DNA from: Blastomyces gilchristii SLH14081
Lineage: Eukaryota; Ascomycota; Eurotiomycetes; Onygenales; Ajellomycetaceae
Direction: 5' to 3'
Length of the DNA: 64,000 nucleotides
Assembly: GCF_000003855.2 (NCBI RefSeq)
Contig: NW_003101681.1
Span: 6,862,773-6,926,772 of the forward strand
Part shown: one piece after another, positions 1 through 10,785 of the stretch
Layout of the letters: each line of letters starts with the position of its first letter
Numbering within the stretch: position 1 is the first letter of the stretch
Made by a program: the position numbers and the translations under genes
The notes under the pieces: generated by a model
Told to the model about the DNA's origin: nothing
Databases searched by the model: none
What the model saw: the letters and a program-made list of their open reading frames with translations, nothing else

Positions 1-730
1 GAATATATTAAAACAGTATCTGTAATACTTTGTCAATTATAATCAGAATGACTGAGTGTATTGATTATCACTTATGAAGTTTGTGTATAACAACTCAAAG
101 TATGTCAGCACAGATAAAACCCTCTTTGAGATGCTCACTGAGACTCATTCATAGATGATCTTGATGAACCTGTGAGAGTACACTATAGAGTGTGATAATG
201 CCTGTGAACAGGCTGAGAGAATTCAGAAGATCTGGAAGAAAGTCTGTAAATTCTTGAGAAAGACTCAAGAGTATCAGAAGAGATACTATAACTTCAAGCA
301 CATTGTGAAGAGTTTTAAGAAAGATAATAAAGTCTGACTGAGTCTAGAAAACATTATTATATAAAGATCTAGTAAGAAGCTGAATCTCTTACAGATAGAA
401 TCTTATAAGATTATAAAGAAAGTTAGCTCACAGTTCTACAGATTGAAACTGTTATCTGAGTTGCAGATATACAATATTTTTCATGTCTCTTTACTCTGTG
501 AATATAAGGAATTCTTAGAAGAGAATTCTGAGACTCATCACTCTGTTTATGAAGTACTAGAAAGTGAAAGAGAATATCAGATTAAAGAAATTATTGACTC
601 AGAGAAGTGAGATCACAAGCTCTGATTCAAGATTCAGTGATAAGAGTATTCTGACAAGATGAATGAGTTCACTTGAGAATCATCTAAGCAGATAAGATAT
701 CTGCAGAAGCTGAGACATGACTTTCATACT
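1..730 (+). pseudogene. GypA-1 integrase C-terminus with chromodomain (degenerate)
   Basis: The plus-strand translation gives integrase core residues around 50-200 (a stretch like EFVYNNSKYVSTDKTLFEML). A GPY/F-like stretch follows around 360-500 (ESYKIIKKVSSQFYRLKLL, then IYNIFHVSLL), which is the classic end of fungal Gypsy integrases. Around 535-720 comes a chromodomain-like segment (VYEVLESEREYQIKEIIDS, then a degraded W-x-GY core). In the family the integrase inserts the cDNA, and the chromodomain is thought to steer it to marked chromatin. Several TGA codons fall at expected Trp or Arg positions, so the copy is dead. The upstream catalytic domain lies outside the window. Confidence 0.75.
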
Positions 731-779
731 ATGAATTCTGATAAGTCAGAATGATGCAGTCTTTACTAAGAACCTGATT

Positions 780-2572
780 ATAATAAAGATATTAATACTG
801 TTATTTGTGAACTCTAGTTTATAAGATAATGAGTTTCTACTGAGATGAACAGTCTACAGTGTATGAAAGAGAAGAAGAAATCATGTTCTTATTAAGCTAA
901 AAAATAAGAAAATAAACAGGGCTGTGAACACAATTTGAAGATTAATAAAGAAAAAATAAAGAAAACTCAAACTTATATTTTCAACATCTGTGACACTCAA
1001 TTCTCTCACAACTATCAATTTCTCTCTTTAAAGAAGTAGAGAGTATTATACTTGTGATACAGATAATTATTGCATTTGACATGAAGACTGTCAGAAATAC
1101 ACAGACTTCAGAGAAGTCAGACATCAGAATACACACAGTTGTAGCAGAGTCTTGAGAACTGACTGTCTGTATGTATAATCAGATACTTCTTATGAAGCTG
1201 TATCTGCTCTCTCAGTTATACTGAAGTATTCAGCCTGAAAATAATTGAGATATGAAGAGAGAACTCATCTGTCTAGATTAACTCTCATCATGAATTCATA
1301 ATATTTACATTATCTTGATTACTCAGATTTTATGAGTATCTGAGAACTCATCTTCTATTAACAATGAGATTATGAAAATGCGCCGCAGCATGAGAATCAT
1401 TGATAGAGAACCTAGATATATTCATATATACCTGGTCAGAGATTGTATGAGCAGAGAGAGAGTGATTGTAGGCCTGTGAGACTGTAGAAGATACTGACAA
1501 CACTGAGAGCTTCATAAGAACTGTTAGCTAGAGTCTGTAAGAAATTACTTATGAGAAGACTTACAGCAAAGAGAGGGACTGTGCTGCTTGAAGCCAGGAA
1601 CTGGCCTGAGGAAGGCAGAGAGTTGACTGCTGGCCTGAAGATCGGGTGCAGTAACAGAGCTGAGAGAGATAAAGGCACAGTTATGAATGATGATGTCTCT
1701 GCTTTATCAGTCAGTAAAAAGTGATCAGAGAAGTTGCAGAGACACTCATAAGAAGCTCAGCAGTAGTCAGATATTGTTGTGAAGATATTGAAATTGAAAA
1801 ATTTTTATTCTTGAGAAGTTCTTGAATCAATATGTGAACATTGTTAGAAACACTCTCTCTCTGTTATCTGAGTGAAAACACTTTATAAATGAACAGAAAT
1901 ACTCACAGTTTATAAGAATGAAAGCTGTTATAGAAAAAGAGAAAAGAAGATAAAGTTTTACAGACAGATCTGAGATATTTATACTACTCTAGAGAGATTT
2001 ATTTATACTGTGAGTGATTCTGTGAAACAGTCAGATCACTCTAGTAAATAAGAGTGATTATGAATTACAGATCTGAATCTTTCTATATAACTACAAAGAG
2101 TGATTACAGACTGCAGATATCTTGATTCTACAATTCTACAGAGTTAATGAAAGAATAGAAAATTTCTCACAATTCTACAGTGTCAAAGAACAATGATTTA
2201 TAAGAATGAGTGAAAGATTAACTTGTAAATGTTTCTCTTTGATGAGAGTGATCTTACAGAGAGTGATTTATCTGTGAGATAAATCTGTGTAATGATCACA
2301 CAAGAATCTCATGAAAATGATTGAGAGTCAACTGAAACTCTTCTGTATGAAAGATATAAGATGAATCTGTGTGATAGTCAGAGAAGAATCTGTAGATTAT
2401 AAAGAATCTTATGAAATAAGAAACTGAGTGACAGACTCTTTTCTCTTTATAATAACAAGGGATTTTTTCTCACTGAGATTTTTTATAGATGTGAAGCATT
2501 TTTAGTGAGTATCACTGCAGTGCTGAGCTGACTATAAAGTCACTCAGTGAAAGACTTCATGGACAAAGTCTT
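780..2572. other. GypA-1 3' internal region, with antisense reading frame 1436-1678
   Basis: About 1.8 kb lies between the chromodomain and the polypurine tract, much more than most Gypsy elements need. I recognise no domain in it. The reverse strand has an open frame at 1436-1678 that can be extended upstream to about 1750; its homologue in GypA-3 is at 26759-26971, also open. The sense strand across the same stretch (about 1520-1680) also reads fairly openly, with Arg/Lys/Leu-rich text such as ARVCKKLLMRRLTAKRGTV but with stops upstream. Which strand codes, if either, is undecided. This is the least AT-rich stretch of the copy. Confidence 0.4.
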
Positions 2573-2587
2573 AGAGAGAGAGAGATA
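2573..2587 (+). other. polypurine tract of GypA-1
   Basis: An almost pure purine run (AGAGAGAGAGAGATA) sits directly against the 3' LTR. The same relation is seen in GypA-3, where the reverse complement of 25847-25866 is purine-rich. The tract primes plus-strand DNA synthesis in LTR elements. Confidence 0.7.
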
Positions 2588-2845
2588 TGTAAGAAATCTC
2601 ACTTCTCACAGATTCTTTATCTCTATTTCTATCTCTTGTGTAATCAATAGGGCTAGCGGCCCTTGACTACACACAACTATATAGACTGGAGTTTGTGAAT
2701 ACTATTTGTAACTCAGCTTGAATGCTATTATACATTTGATCTCTACATTTTATCTTTCTACTGTGAACACTTCTAGTAGTTAACAGTACATATCACATCA
2801 AGCTGCAAACACCTGAATAATCGGCTGCGAGCACTTATTCTTACA
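2588..2845 (+). repeat. GypA-1 3' LTR (258 bp)
   Basis: It begins TGTAAGAA and ends TTCTTACA, an 8-bp terminal inverted repeat. Its length equals the LTRs at 25589-25846 and 38351-38608. It contains a less mutated core (GGGCTAGCGGCCCTT near 2650) shared by all three copies. Confidence 0.9.
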
Positions 2846-3129
2846 GTGAGATAAAGCTATGTCTTTAATTAATTCAAATTATCAGTTAATTTCTCTCAAT
2901 ATTCTTCAAATCTTGCATTGAAATTGAAAGAATTCTTATTATTTCATTAATATAATAAGTTGAATCACTGTATTACTATGAAGCTGCAGTTGCAGTAATC
3001 TTTAATTTAATTTAGTAAAAGATTCTTGAATTCTTCTCAAGTCATTGCAGTATTAGTACACTTAAGCTCTCTCTTCTTAGTGACTCAAGTAGTTGCAGAG
3101 ATATCTTCAAGGAGATTGACAGTGTATAT
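2846..3129. other. unassigned AT-rich sequence
   Basis: It lies between the GypA-1 LTR and the first clear homology to GypC. I see no reading frame, no terminal repeat and no second copy in the window. It may be the diverged continuation of GypC-1 gag. Confidence 0.4.
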
Positions 3130-3760
3130 TACTTATATCTCATGAGTATTATACTAGCTCAGATTAAGACAGAATTTCTGTTCAAGAGTATAGATAAAGC
3201 TGTGAAATTCAGATAATATATTTCTCTTATATCTCAGATAATCTCTGACCTTGATCTCTCTATCTTCATAATAGATGTAGATGTGTAGAGACTGTAACAG
3301 TGATAAAGCAGTTAAAGAACTCATATCAAAGTATGCAGCAGATTCAGAAATCTCAGATTTCTGTCAGAGTAGAGATATACACACTCTAAGAAATGATATG
3401 AAGTTTCTCTCAGAGAGTGAGATTAAGTCAGTCTCAATATAGATGTATGAGATCATATCAGTCTGTTAGAGCTTGACTGATTAAAACTTATAATCAGATT
3501 AAGTAATTCAAATTGTAATATAATAGAACTGAAGTAATGACTAGTCAGCAGTATTATATAGAGATAGTTATTTAAGAAGCTGTATAAGTGAGCTTGACTA
3601 TCTTACTTAAATATCAAGCTTGTAGACTACAGAGTTATTGCAAGAATATCAAAGATATAATACTTAGTATACTAAAAAGATTGTATGAGAAACATAGTAA
3701 CTCTTGTATATATTTCTGTAGAAGAAAAATGAATCACTGACTTCTTTTATAAAGAGTGAG

Positions 3761-4693
3761 TTGATTTATTCAGATGGCTCAAAAAATGAGAACTTGAATA
3801 GATTAGGCGCAGGCATTGCTTATACTGAAGATAATATCAATTTTATCTCAGATTTCTGGAATATAGGCTCTGAATGTGAAGTCTTTGATGCTGAACTATT
3901 TGCAATAGTGAAAGCTTTCAAACTCATTGAAATAAAATCTCATAGAAGAGGAAATTGTTTGAAAGAGGCATGGATATTCTCTGATAGTCAAGCTGCTTTA
4001 AAAAGACTTAGAAATAGTCAGATTCATAATGATCAAATGAATCTTGAACTGATCTTAAACTCTGTTTTGAAAATTCAAAAGAGAAGAACATCAAAGCTGA
4101 TTATTCATCTGCACTGGGTTCCTGCTCATATGAATATTCATGACAATGAATTGGCTGATTCAGCTGCAAAAAAGAGTGCAGAATTAGGCAGATCTATTCA
4201 AAAAATTGTGTCCTGGTCTTTTATAAAGAGAAAAATAAAAGAATCTTATTTACACAAGTGGAATGAAAGCTGGCAGAAACAAAAGAAGAGTATATATTAT
4301 TCAAGATTTGAAACAAAGCCCAAGTGGAAATCTTGTTCAATCAAATGTAAAAAGAAAATATTCTCATCTATAATACAGCTGAAACTAGGACATGGCTATT
4401 TCAAATCTTATATACAAAGATTTGATGATAGATTTGAATCAATAGAATGCTCATTCTGTAATACAAATGAGAATCCTGAGTATATTGTAATGCACTGTGC
4501 ATTATACAATAGTCTCAGAGCCAGATTGAAAGAGAAGTATGATCTAAATCAATTAAATATGAGATTCTTATTCTCAACTGAGACAGGAATTAAATACTTA
4601 ATAGACTTTCTATCAGAAACTCAAGCAGCTACAAGAAAATGGCTAAATTCAGAATTATCTGAATATGAAGAGGAGGAAATCAACCAGATATAG
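3761..4693 (+). pseudogene. LINE A ORF2 C-terminal fragment: RNase H and zinc knuckle (310 codons open)
   Basis: This is the longest unbroken frame in the window. It opens at the insertion junction, so its first Met/Leu is not a real start. Visible in order: the RNase H start IYSDGSKNEN (catalytic Asp of the SDGS motif), the acidic residue in EVFDAELFAI, DSQAALKRL, then WVPAHMNIHDNELADSAAK (the conserved His and Asp region). Near the C-terminus there is a CCHC-type motif, CSFCNTNENPEYIVMHC. RNase H removes RNA from the RNA-DNA hybrid during LINE integration. Truncation leaves it without endonuclease or reverse transcriptase. It keeps TGG codons that are TGA in LINEs B, C, D and E, so this copy is the least mutated. 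Confidence 0.9.
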
Positions 4694-5064
4694 TCTGTTA
4701 AAACAGCTATATACTATCTTTTAATAATTTGTTTTGTTACAGTCTTTCTTTATTTTATCTTTTTTTCAATTTCTTTCATCTATCTATTTAATGTGTCTAT
4801 CTTTAAGACTGTGTTCTCTTTTCCTTTGTCATGATATTATCAAATGATTTCAAAGTATGAGATGATGTTAAAACACTGCAATTTGTAAACAGTTTTTGTA
4901 TTCTGGGCTGGAATTTTCTGATTTTGCATATCTGGAATTGATGAATGTATAATAGTTAACTTTACAGATATAGGAAAAACCCTGAGAACTAAAAGTTCTC
5001 AGGTAGATGTCATAGTCTCTGACTGCATACATCTATAATGGAAGAATAATAATAATAATAATAA
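3762..5064 (+). mobile_element. LINE A: 5'-truncated Tad-like LINE
   Basis: A 1.3-kb 3' fragment of the LINE family: the RNase H end of ORF2, the 3' UTR and a tail of AAT units at about 5045-5065. It is bounded by a perfect duplication of TATAAAGAGTGAGT (3748-3761 and 5065-5078). The homologous site without the insertion is present in GypC-2 at about 20811-20830, which confirms both ends. 5' truncation, a short-unit tail and a variable-length duplication are hallmarks of target-primed reverse transcription. Confidence 0.95.
4981..5035 (+). other. LINE 3' UTR double stem-loop
   Basis: CCTGAGAACT (4981-4990) and AGTTCTCAGG (4994-5003) form a perfect 10-bp stem with a 3-base loop. Directly after it TAGATGT (5004-5010) pairs with ACATCTA (5029-5035). 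About 10 bases then separate the structure from the AAT tail. Recognisable copies lie in every LINE 3' end here: 6545-6590, 21275-21340, 22790-22850, 38860-38912 and 50310-50370. Such 3' structures are template-recognition sites for the reverse transcriptase of some LINEs; that role here is inference. Confidence 0.7.
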
Positions 5065-5363
5065 TATAAAGAGTGAGTATCTAGCTATTCTATATAGATA
5101 ATGAGCAGATACTCTTCTCTCATTCTATCAGTAAGAATAGCCAGAGTGATACCTCAGCAGCATCTCACTGTTAAGAAAGAGTAATCTGCTGACCTTGTAT
5201 AGAAGCAGAGATCTTATATTCATCAATCGGATCTTTCTATGATATATCTGAATGATGTCATAGAGTGGTTGGAAACCTGTTCGGACGGAATGAAATCATC
5301 CGCATGGAAGCGATGGGCCGTGTGGAACCGCAGCGGGGCCTTGACGCGGCCGGGGGCGTGACA

Positions 5364-7970
5364 ACTAGTGACTATAAAGACAGATTTGATATTGTCTGCA
5401 GTTGTAGAGATTTCTCATACAGCATGAAATAATCATCAAAAATCTCACTTTGTGATCTGAATAAAGCCATAGTTAGAATGTGTATAGAAATCTAGTTGAT
5501 CTGAATATGTCTTTGCAAGTGAGTCAAATAATTCAATATCTAGTGACTGTAAATAATGTATAGAGTGAGGAGAAAGAAGAGTAAGTAAAATTTAATTCTG
5601 ATTTATGTAATCAATGAATGTCATATTTATATAAGATAAATGATCATCTAATATAAGCAGGTGATAATAATTTCTTGCTTTTTACTTTACATAAGAATCA
5701 AACACCTGTTTCAGTCAGATGAATTCATATTGATTATCACTTCAGTTATTTTCTGAAGCAGTAAAGTATGTCTGATTCTTTTTAGAATTAAAATCTTCAA
5801 GTCATGTATCTTGCATATCTCTTGATTTTCCATGATAAATGACTACAGGTGGAATTGTAGTTTCATCTGTATAAATATCAGTAAGCGGAGAAATGAATTC
5901 TCTACTGTTATTCTGTACTGCTTCAATTATATACTTCTATTTAAGAGCTTCTATAGAAATAATTCACTTGAGAATAAAAAGAAGGTCAAGAAGAAAGTCT
6001 TTTTCATTGAAATTGTAGATATTCTGAGATAGAATATTATACTGCTTGATCTTCTCCTACAACTATTCAATAAAAGTTAGCAAAAAGCTCATGAAATTGT
6101 ATATGAAAAGAAGTATAAAAACTCCAATTATAAGAATAAAGAATTACTCAAAATAGTAGCTATTATCTGTCTGTTTTCTCTTTTGATTCAGAGTATGAAG
6201 ATAGATAATCTTGATCTTTGTTTTATACTACTCATAAAAGTGAGACACTCAGTTGATTTCTACTTATGTCTTGATAATCTCAAATACAAAATTGTACAGT
6301 ATTTGAGATGTCACAGAGAAGCTGCAATTGAATAACTGATTAATATGACATAGAAGATATTGTTCTTCAATATTTGTGAGATTCTGATAGTAAGTTGATG
6401 TTGTCTCTGTTCTGAAGATCTGTTAATCTTTGAACTGCTGTATTAAGATAACACAATTGATTCTCAATTTCTTTGCAACAACAGCATATTTAGAAATCAA
6501 TTATTATTATTATCATTATTCTTCAATTATAGATATATGCAGTCAGAGACTATGATATCTACCTGAGAACTTTTAGTTCTCAGGGTTTTTGCTATATCAG
6601 TAAAGTTAACTATTATACATTCATCAATTTCAGATATGCAAAATCAGAAAATTCCAGCTCAGAATATAAAAACTGTTTACAAATTGCAGTGTTTTAATAT
6701 CTTCTAATAATTTGAAACTGTTTGACAATATCATGACAAAAGAAAAGAGAACACAGTCTTAAAGATAGACACATTAAAAGGAATAGAAAGGAATTAAAAG
6801 GAAAAGATAAAGTAAAGAGAGACTGTAACAAAACAAATTATTAAAAGATAGTATATAGCTGTTTTAACAGACTATATCTGATTGATTTCCTTCTCTTCAT
6901 GTTCAGATATTTCTGAATTTAGCCATTTTCTTGTAGCTGCTTGAGTTTCTTATAGAAAGTCTATTAAGTATTTAATTTCTGTCTCAGTTGAGAATAAGAA
7001 TCTCATATTTAATTGATTTAAATCATACTTCTCTTTCAATCTGGCTCTGAGACTGTTGTATAATGCACAGTGTATTACAATATACTCAGGATTTTCATTT
7101 ACATTGCAGAATGAGCATTCTATTGAGTCAAATCTATCATCAAATCTTTGTATGTAAGATTTGAAATAGTCATGTTCTAGTTTCAGCTGTATTATAGATG
7201 AGAATATTTTCTTTTTACATTTAATTGAACAAGATTTTCACTTGAGTTTTGTTTCAAATCTTGAATCATATACACTCTTCTTTTGTTTTTGTCAGCTTTC
7301 ATTTCACTTGTCTAAACAAGATTCTTTTATTTTTCTCTTTATAAAAGATCAGAACATAATTTTTTGAATAGATCTGCTTAATTCTGCACTTTTTTTTGCA
7401 GCTGAATCAGCCAATTCATTGCCATGAATATTCATATGAGTAGGAACTCAGTACAGATGAATTATTAGCTTTGATATTCTTCTCTTTTGAATTTTCAAAA
7501 CAGAGTTTAAGATCAGTTCAAGATTCATTTGATCATTATGAATCTGACTATTTCTAAGTCTTTTTAAAGCAGCTTGACTATCAGAGAATATTCATGTCTC
7601 TTTCAAACTATTTTCTCTTTTATGAGATTTTATTTCAATGAGTTTGAAAGCTTTCACTATTGCAAATAGTTCAGCATCAAAGACTTCACATTCAGAGCCT
7701 ATATTCCAGAAATCTGAGATAAAATTGATATTATCTTCAGAATAAGCAATGCCTGCGTCTAATCTATTCAAATTCTCATTTTTTAAGCCATCTGAATAAA
7801 TCAGAATAGAGTCTTTTATATTGATTGTAGAAATTGTCTTCAAATGCTGTTCATATTCTTTCTCTGAAATCAATTATTGATTCAATTGAGTGATTGCTTC
7901 CTTCTTAATCGCTTTGTTGAGTGGTATAATAGATGGATGAAGTTGAAGAGTTGCAGAGATTCATGGAAAA
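5364..7970 (-). pseudogene. Fot1/pogo-like DDE transposase (broken)
   Basis: Read on the minus strand, joining across LINE B, the N-terminal part gives a helix-turn-helix-like stretch (IKKEAITQLNQ, stop, LISKYAVVAKKLRI, then FRTETTSTYYQNL). The catalytic part follows. IYNFNEKDF at about 6020-5995 matches the Fot1/pogo YN-x-DEKGF motif, with the first Asp now Asn. EFISPLTDIYTDETTIPPVV lies near 5900-5840. LLILDDHLSYIN at about 5670-5635 holds the second Asp, and YLQSLDIELF near 5540 holds the third. YSDQLDFYTHSNYGFI near 5500 is also typical of the family. The enzyme cuts and pastes its own DNA. Stops, the lost Asp, the LINE B insertion and C-terminal truncation at 5364 make it inactive. The family assignment rests on remembered motifs, not on a search. 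Confidence 0.75.
6506..7865 (-). mobile_element. LINE B: 5'-truncated Tad-like LINE
   Basis: A minus-strand 3' fragment of the same LINE family (tail of ATT units at 6506-6528 on the plus strand, 3' UTR to 6880, RNase H region 6881-7865). Both sides carry GAAATCAATTATT (6493-6505 and 7866-7878), a perfect 13-bp target duplication. The RNase H frame (7592-7873 is one open piece) is interrupted elsewhere, mostly by TGA at Trp positions that are intact in LINE A. Confidence 0.93.
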
Positions 7971-8014
7971 AATAGCAGTTTGTTGAGTGAATGAGTTCAT
8001 TGAGTGATGAGTCA

Positions 8015-8298
8015 TGTTGAACTATTCCGTTACACTTCACAGATTCCAACCACTTCATTCTTAAACGCGTATGCTCCGATTCTCAGCCATTCTTGATCAC
8101 CGATCCTCGGCCGTCACAAACACGTATAGATTTTTCCACCTCAAAAGCCTCACTGCATACACTGTCACATACACATATAAATATTCACTTTGATTGCTGA
8201 TTCTTACACTTTCTCTTTCTTTTCCTTCTCTAACATTTTTCTCTTTGTTATATAAGATCTATATATTATACTGATTTATTCAGTGTAGATCTCTTACA
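8015..8298 (+). repeat. GypB-1 5' LTR, damaged at its start
   Basis: From ACTATTCC (8021) to CTCTTACA (8298) it aligns with the GypB LTRs at 16047, 29581 and 35014. The expected TGTGGCGGGCTGCGCC start is absent. A GC-richer block (CGATCCTCGGCCGTCAC near 8100) has escaped mutation. A TATAAATA box-like string lies near 8176. Confidence 0.75.
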
Positions 8299-8522
8299 CT
8301 AGAAAAACATTCATTGTCTTGTCATTAGAAACAATTATTCATTGAGAGATATCTGAATGTGTAACAACACATAAGAAATAGAGAAACAGTCAAACAGTTA
8401 AGTGAACACTGAGTTCTTAGATAAAAGCTTGCTTATCAGTCATTCTGACCCTGTAATAAGATCTTATGAAGAGAGTAAAATCTTATAAAGAGAATATCAG
8501 TAAAAGACCTGAGAGTTCTGAC

Positions 8523-9028
8523 TAGACTGACCGTGTGACCGTGTCTGGGACCAGGACCAGAATTTTTGATAGTCTCATTGTCAATTCAACAGATCTCATT
8601 ACATGATTCTAACATTAGATAGTAGTCTCATACTGTCTCAGTGAGACTTACTGTCTACTATTATCACATTTTCCAAATGGGACCATGATTTCCACTTCTC
8701 AATTTAAATTATTTTTATTGCTTTAAATGGCTTTAAATCTTATTTGAGCATTACCAAAAAGTGTTACTTTTTAAAAAATTAAAAATAGTCTAAAAAAAAC
8801 CTTAAAATGTCTAAAAATAGTAACTTTATGCTAAGAATGGGACTAAATGAGACCAAATGGGATCACTTTCTCATTTTTTTCAAGTCATGGTTTCATTTTG
8901 AGATCTGATATATAGTCACTTTGCATGTTTATTTAATGATTAGTCCCAGCGGGATTCACGCCAAGAAATGTATAGGACCAGATCAAATGCAATCAAACGT
9001 GAAATTCATGATTCCGGTGGCCAGTCTA
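8523..9028 (+). mobile_element. hAT-like non-autonomous element, copy 1 (506 bp)
   Basis: It begins TAGACTGACC and ends with the inverted form (GGCCAGTCTA). It is flanked by a perfect 8-bp duplication, GTTCTGAC (8515-8522 and 9029-9036). Two other copies have exactly the same length. It has no coding capacity. An 8-bp duplication with short terminal inverted repeats points to the hAT superfamily. Strings like GGGACCA recur near both ends and may be transposase-binding subterminal repeats (inference). It sits in the leader of GypB-1. Confidence 0.85.
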
Positions 9029-9107
9029 GTTCTGACATCTCAGACATATGAACTATTTATACAATTATACTTTCACAGATATCACACATCTGATAAATGA
9101 TATAACC

Positions 9108-10271
9108 ATGTTTAATAACAATATAAGAGAACTCTCAAACATGAGCATAGATGCAATATCACAGTAACTCTAAGCAATATTGAAATTATAATAATAATAA
9201 ATAGCTGATATACATGCAACTCAACAATATTAATATGAAGAGATTTAGCAATTATTATAATAAGAAACTCATGCAATTTCAACATCTACAGAATTGAATA
9301 GAAAAGTACTGAAAGAATATTGAGATAGTTCTGTATATTTCAATACTTTCAATCTCACTCTCTACTCATTATGAAGAATGAAAAGGCTTGTAAAACTAAA
9401 TCTAGATGAAGATATCATCAGTTTATTAATCAATTAAGATTAATATGTTAATAAATAATTAAAGAATTGCATAAAACAGAAGTTTAATTCATGAATAAAA
9501 GTATGTGAATCAGTGTTATAAATATCTGATAATATTATTAAATATCTTGATATTCTGTTCTAAGACACTGCTATGTAATAGAAAGTGTTAGATTAATTAC
9601 AGAGTATCTGACAGAGAAACACTTCTCTTATAACATTCATCTCTGATTTCACTATCAAGATTCTAGAACCCAGTGATCAATCTTGAAAGAATCAAATAAA
9701 GATTAGCATATTTAAGCAGATATTAACTTTCAAACTCTTACAGACTCTTGTAAGTGTAGACAAGAACTAGACTTATAAAGGTTTCTGTACATAGCTTCAG
9801 ACATTGAATGATCATCTTATCAAGCTTAAGAGTATATAGAACAGTGATAGAAGATATTACACTTCAGTCACTTATACACTCATGCTGAAGAACAGCAATG
9901 ATACAGATGTCATAAACTGAATAGATTCAAATGTTTATACATAAGCAAGAGTTTTCACTGTTTAAACAGGCTTCTGAGTTTCTGAGATCACTTCTGAGAA
10001 AGTCACTGATTGATGTTAATAAGAAGTGTGTATTAACTGTAACTAATTGAGATACATTGCTTAGAACTGTCAATCAGCCTACATGTCTTCTTGTTCAAAT
10101 GTTCAAAGAATGAATCAGTGCCTGTTCATATTCATCATATTATATTAGAGAAGAATTTGAAAGATAACTATAAGAATGCTCTGATGCAACAGGGAAAAGA
10201 TTAGCTTCTGTTTAAATTTGTAAACAGAAGCTTGAAGAGATTGAATAACAATAATTTAAAGAGAAAACAAC
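9108..10271 (+). pseudogene. GypB-1 gag (degenerate)
   Basis: It is collinear with GypB-2 gag (30236-31400), starting at the equivalent ATG in TAACCATGTTTAATAAC. It should encode the capsid/nucleocapsid polyprotein. Many TGA and some TAA codons break it. The CCHC knuckle region near 10030-10070 is recognisable but damaged. The frame is cut just before the protease by hAT-like copy 2. Confidence 0.7.
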
Positions 10272-10279
10272 AATGAATG

Positions 10280-10785
10280 TAGACTGGCCGCCGGGATCAT
10301 GAATTTCACATTTGATCTCATTTGATCTGGTCCCATACATTTCTTGGCGTGAATCCCGCTGGGACTGGCTATCAAAAAAACATGTAAAGTGACTATATAT
10401 CAGATCTTAAAATGAAACCATGACTTGAAAAAAATGAGAAATTGATTTCATTTAATCTCATTTAGTCTCATTCTTGGCATAAAGTTACTATTTTTAGACA
10501 TTTTAAGGTTTTTTTTAGACTATTTTTAATTTTTTAAAAAGTAACACTTTTTGATAACACTCAAATGAGATTTAAAGTCATTTAAAGCAATAAAAATAAT
10601 TTAAATTGAGAAGTGTAAATCATGGTCTCATTTGGAAAATGTGACAAGAGTAGACAGTAAGTCTCACTGAGACAGTATGAGACTACTATCTAATGATAAA
10701 ACTGTGTAATGGGATCAGTCGAATTGGTAATGAAACTATCAAAAAATCTGGTTCTGGTCTCAGACACGGTCACACGGTCAGTCTA
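10280..10785 (-). mobile_element. hAT-like non-autonomous element, copy 2 (506 bp)
   Basis: Reverse-complement orientation relative to copy 1, with ends TAGACTGGCC and GGTCAGTCTA. A perfect 8-bp duplication, AATGAATG, flanks it (10272-10279 and 10786-10793). It separates the gag and protease parts of GypB-1. It is moderately mutated, with several GGGA strings reduced to GAGA. Confidence 0.87.

Larger units (their letters stand above)
1..2845 (+). mobile_element. GypA-1: 3' part of a Ty3/Gypsy retrotransposon
   Basis: The left window edge cuts this copy. From left to right it holds the end of the integrase, a GPY/F-like module, a chromodomain, about 1.8 kb of 3' internal sequence, a polypurine tract and one LTR. 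The same order, reverse-complemented, recurs at 25589-29575 (GypA-3), which sets the family boundaries. It is heavily mutated, with stops in every pol frame. No target duplication can be tested because the 5' end lies outside the window. Confidence 0.85.
3130..5363 (-). mobile_element. GypC-1: 5' end of a Ty3/Gypsy element, split by LINE A
   Basis: It matches 20190-21121 of GypC-2 along its length once LINE A (3762-5064) is removed. Read on the minus strand it starts at 5363 with TGTCACGCCCCC, the LTR start, and runs into the gag leader around 3400-3130. Its start abuts the broken Fot1-type transposase at 5364, so GypC-1 appears to have inserted into that gene. The first 90 bases of the LTR (5275-5363) remain GC-rich while the rest is strongly AT-biased. 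Confidence 0.75.
5364..8010 (-). mobile_element. Fot1/pogo-type DNA transposon, split by LINE B
   Basis: The element body is 5364-6492 and 7879 to about 8010, with LINE B between. It is cut at the left by the GypC-1 LTR and ends on the right near the truncated GypB-1 LTR, so neither terminal inverted repeat could be identified. It is assigned by the transposase described separately. Confidence 0.7.

Noticed and set aside
5362..5420. Terminal inverted repeat of the Fot1-type element (CAACTAGTGACT against CAACATGACTCA near 8010)
   Set aside because: The similarity is short, there is no TA duplication, and the left end is clearly truncated inside the coding region by the GypC LTR.
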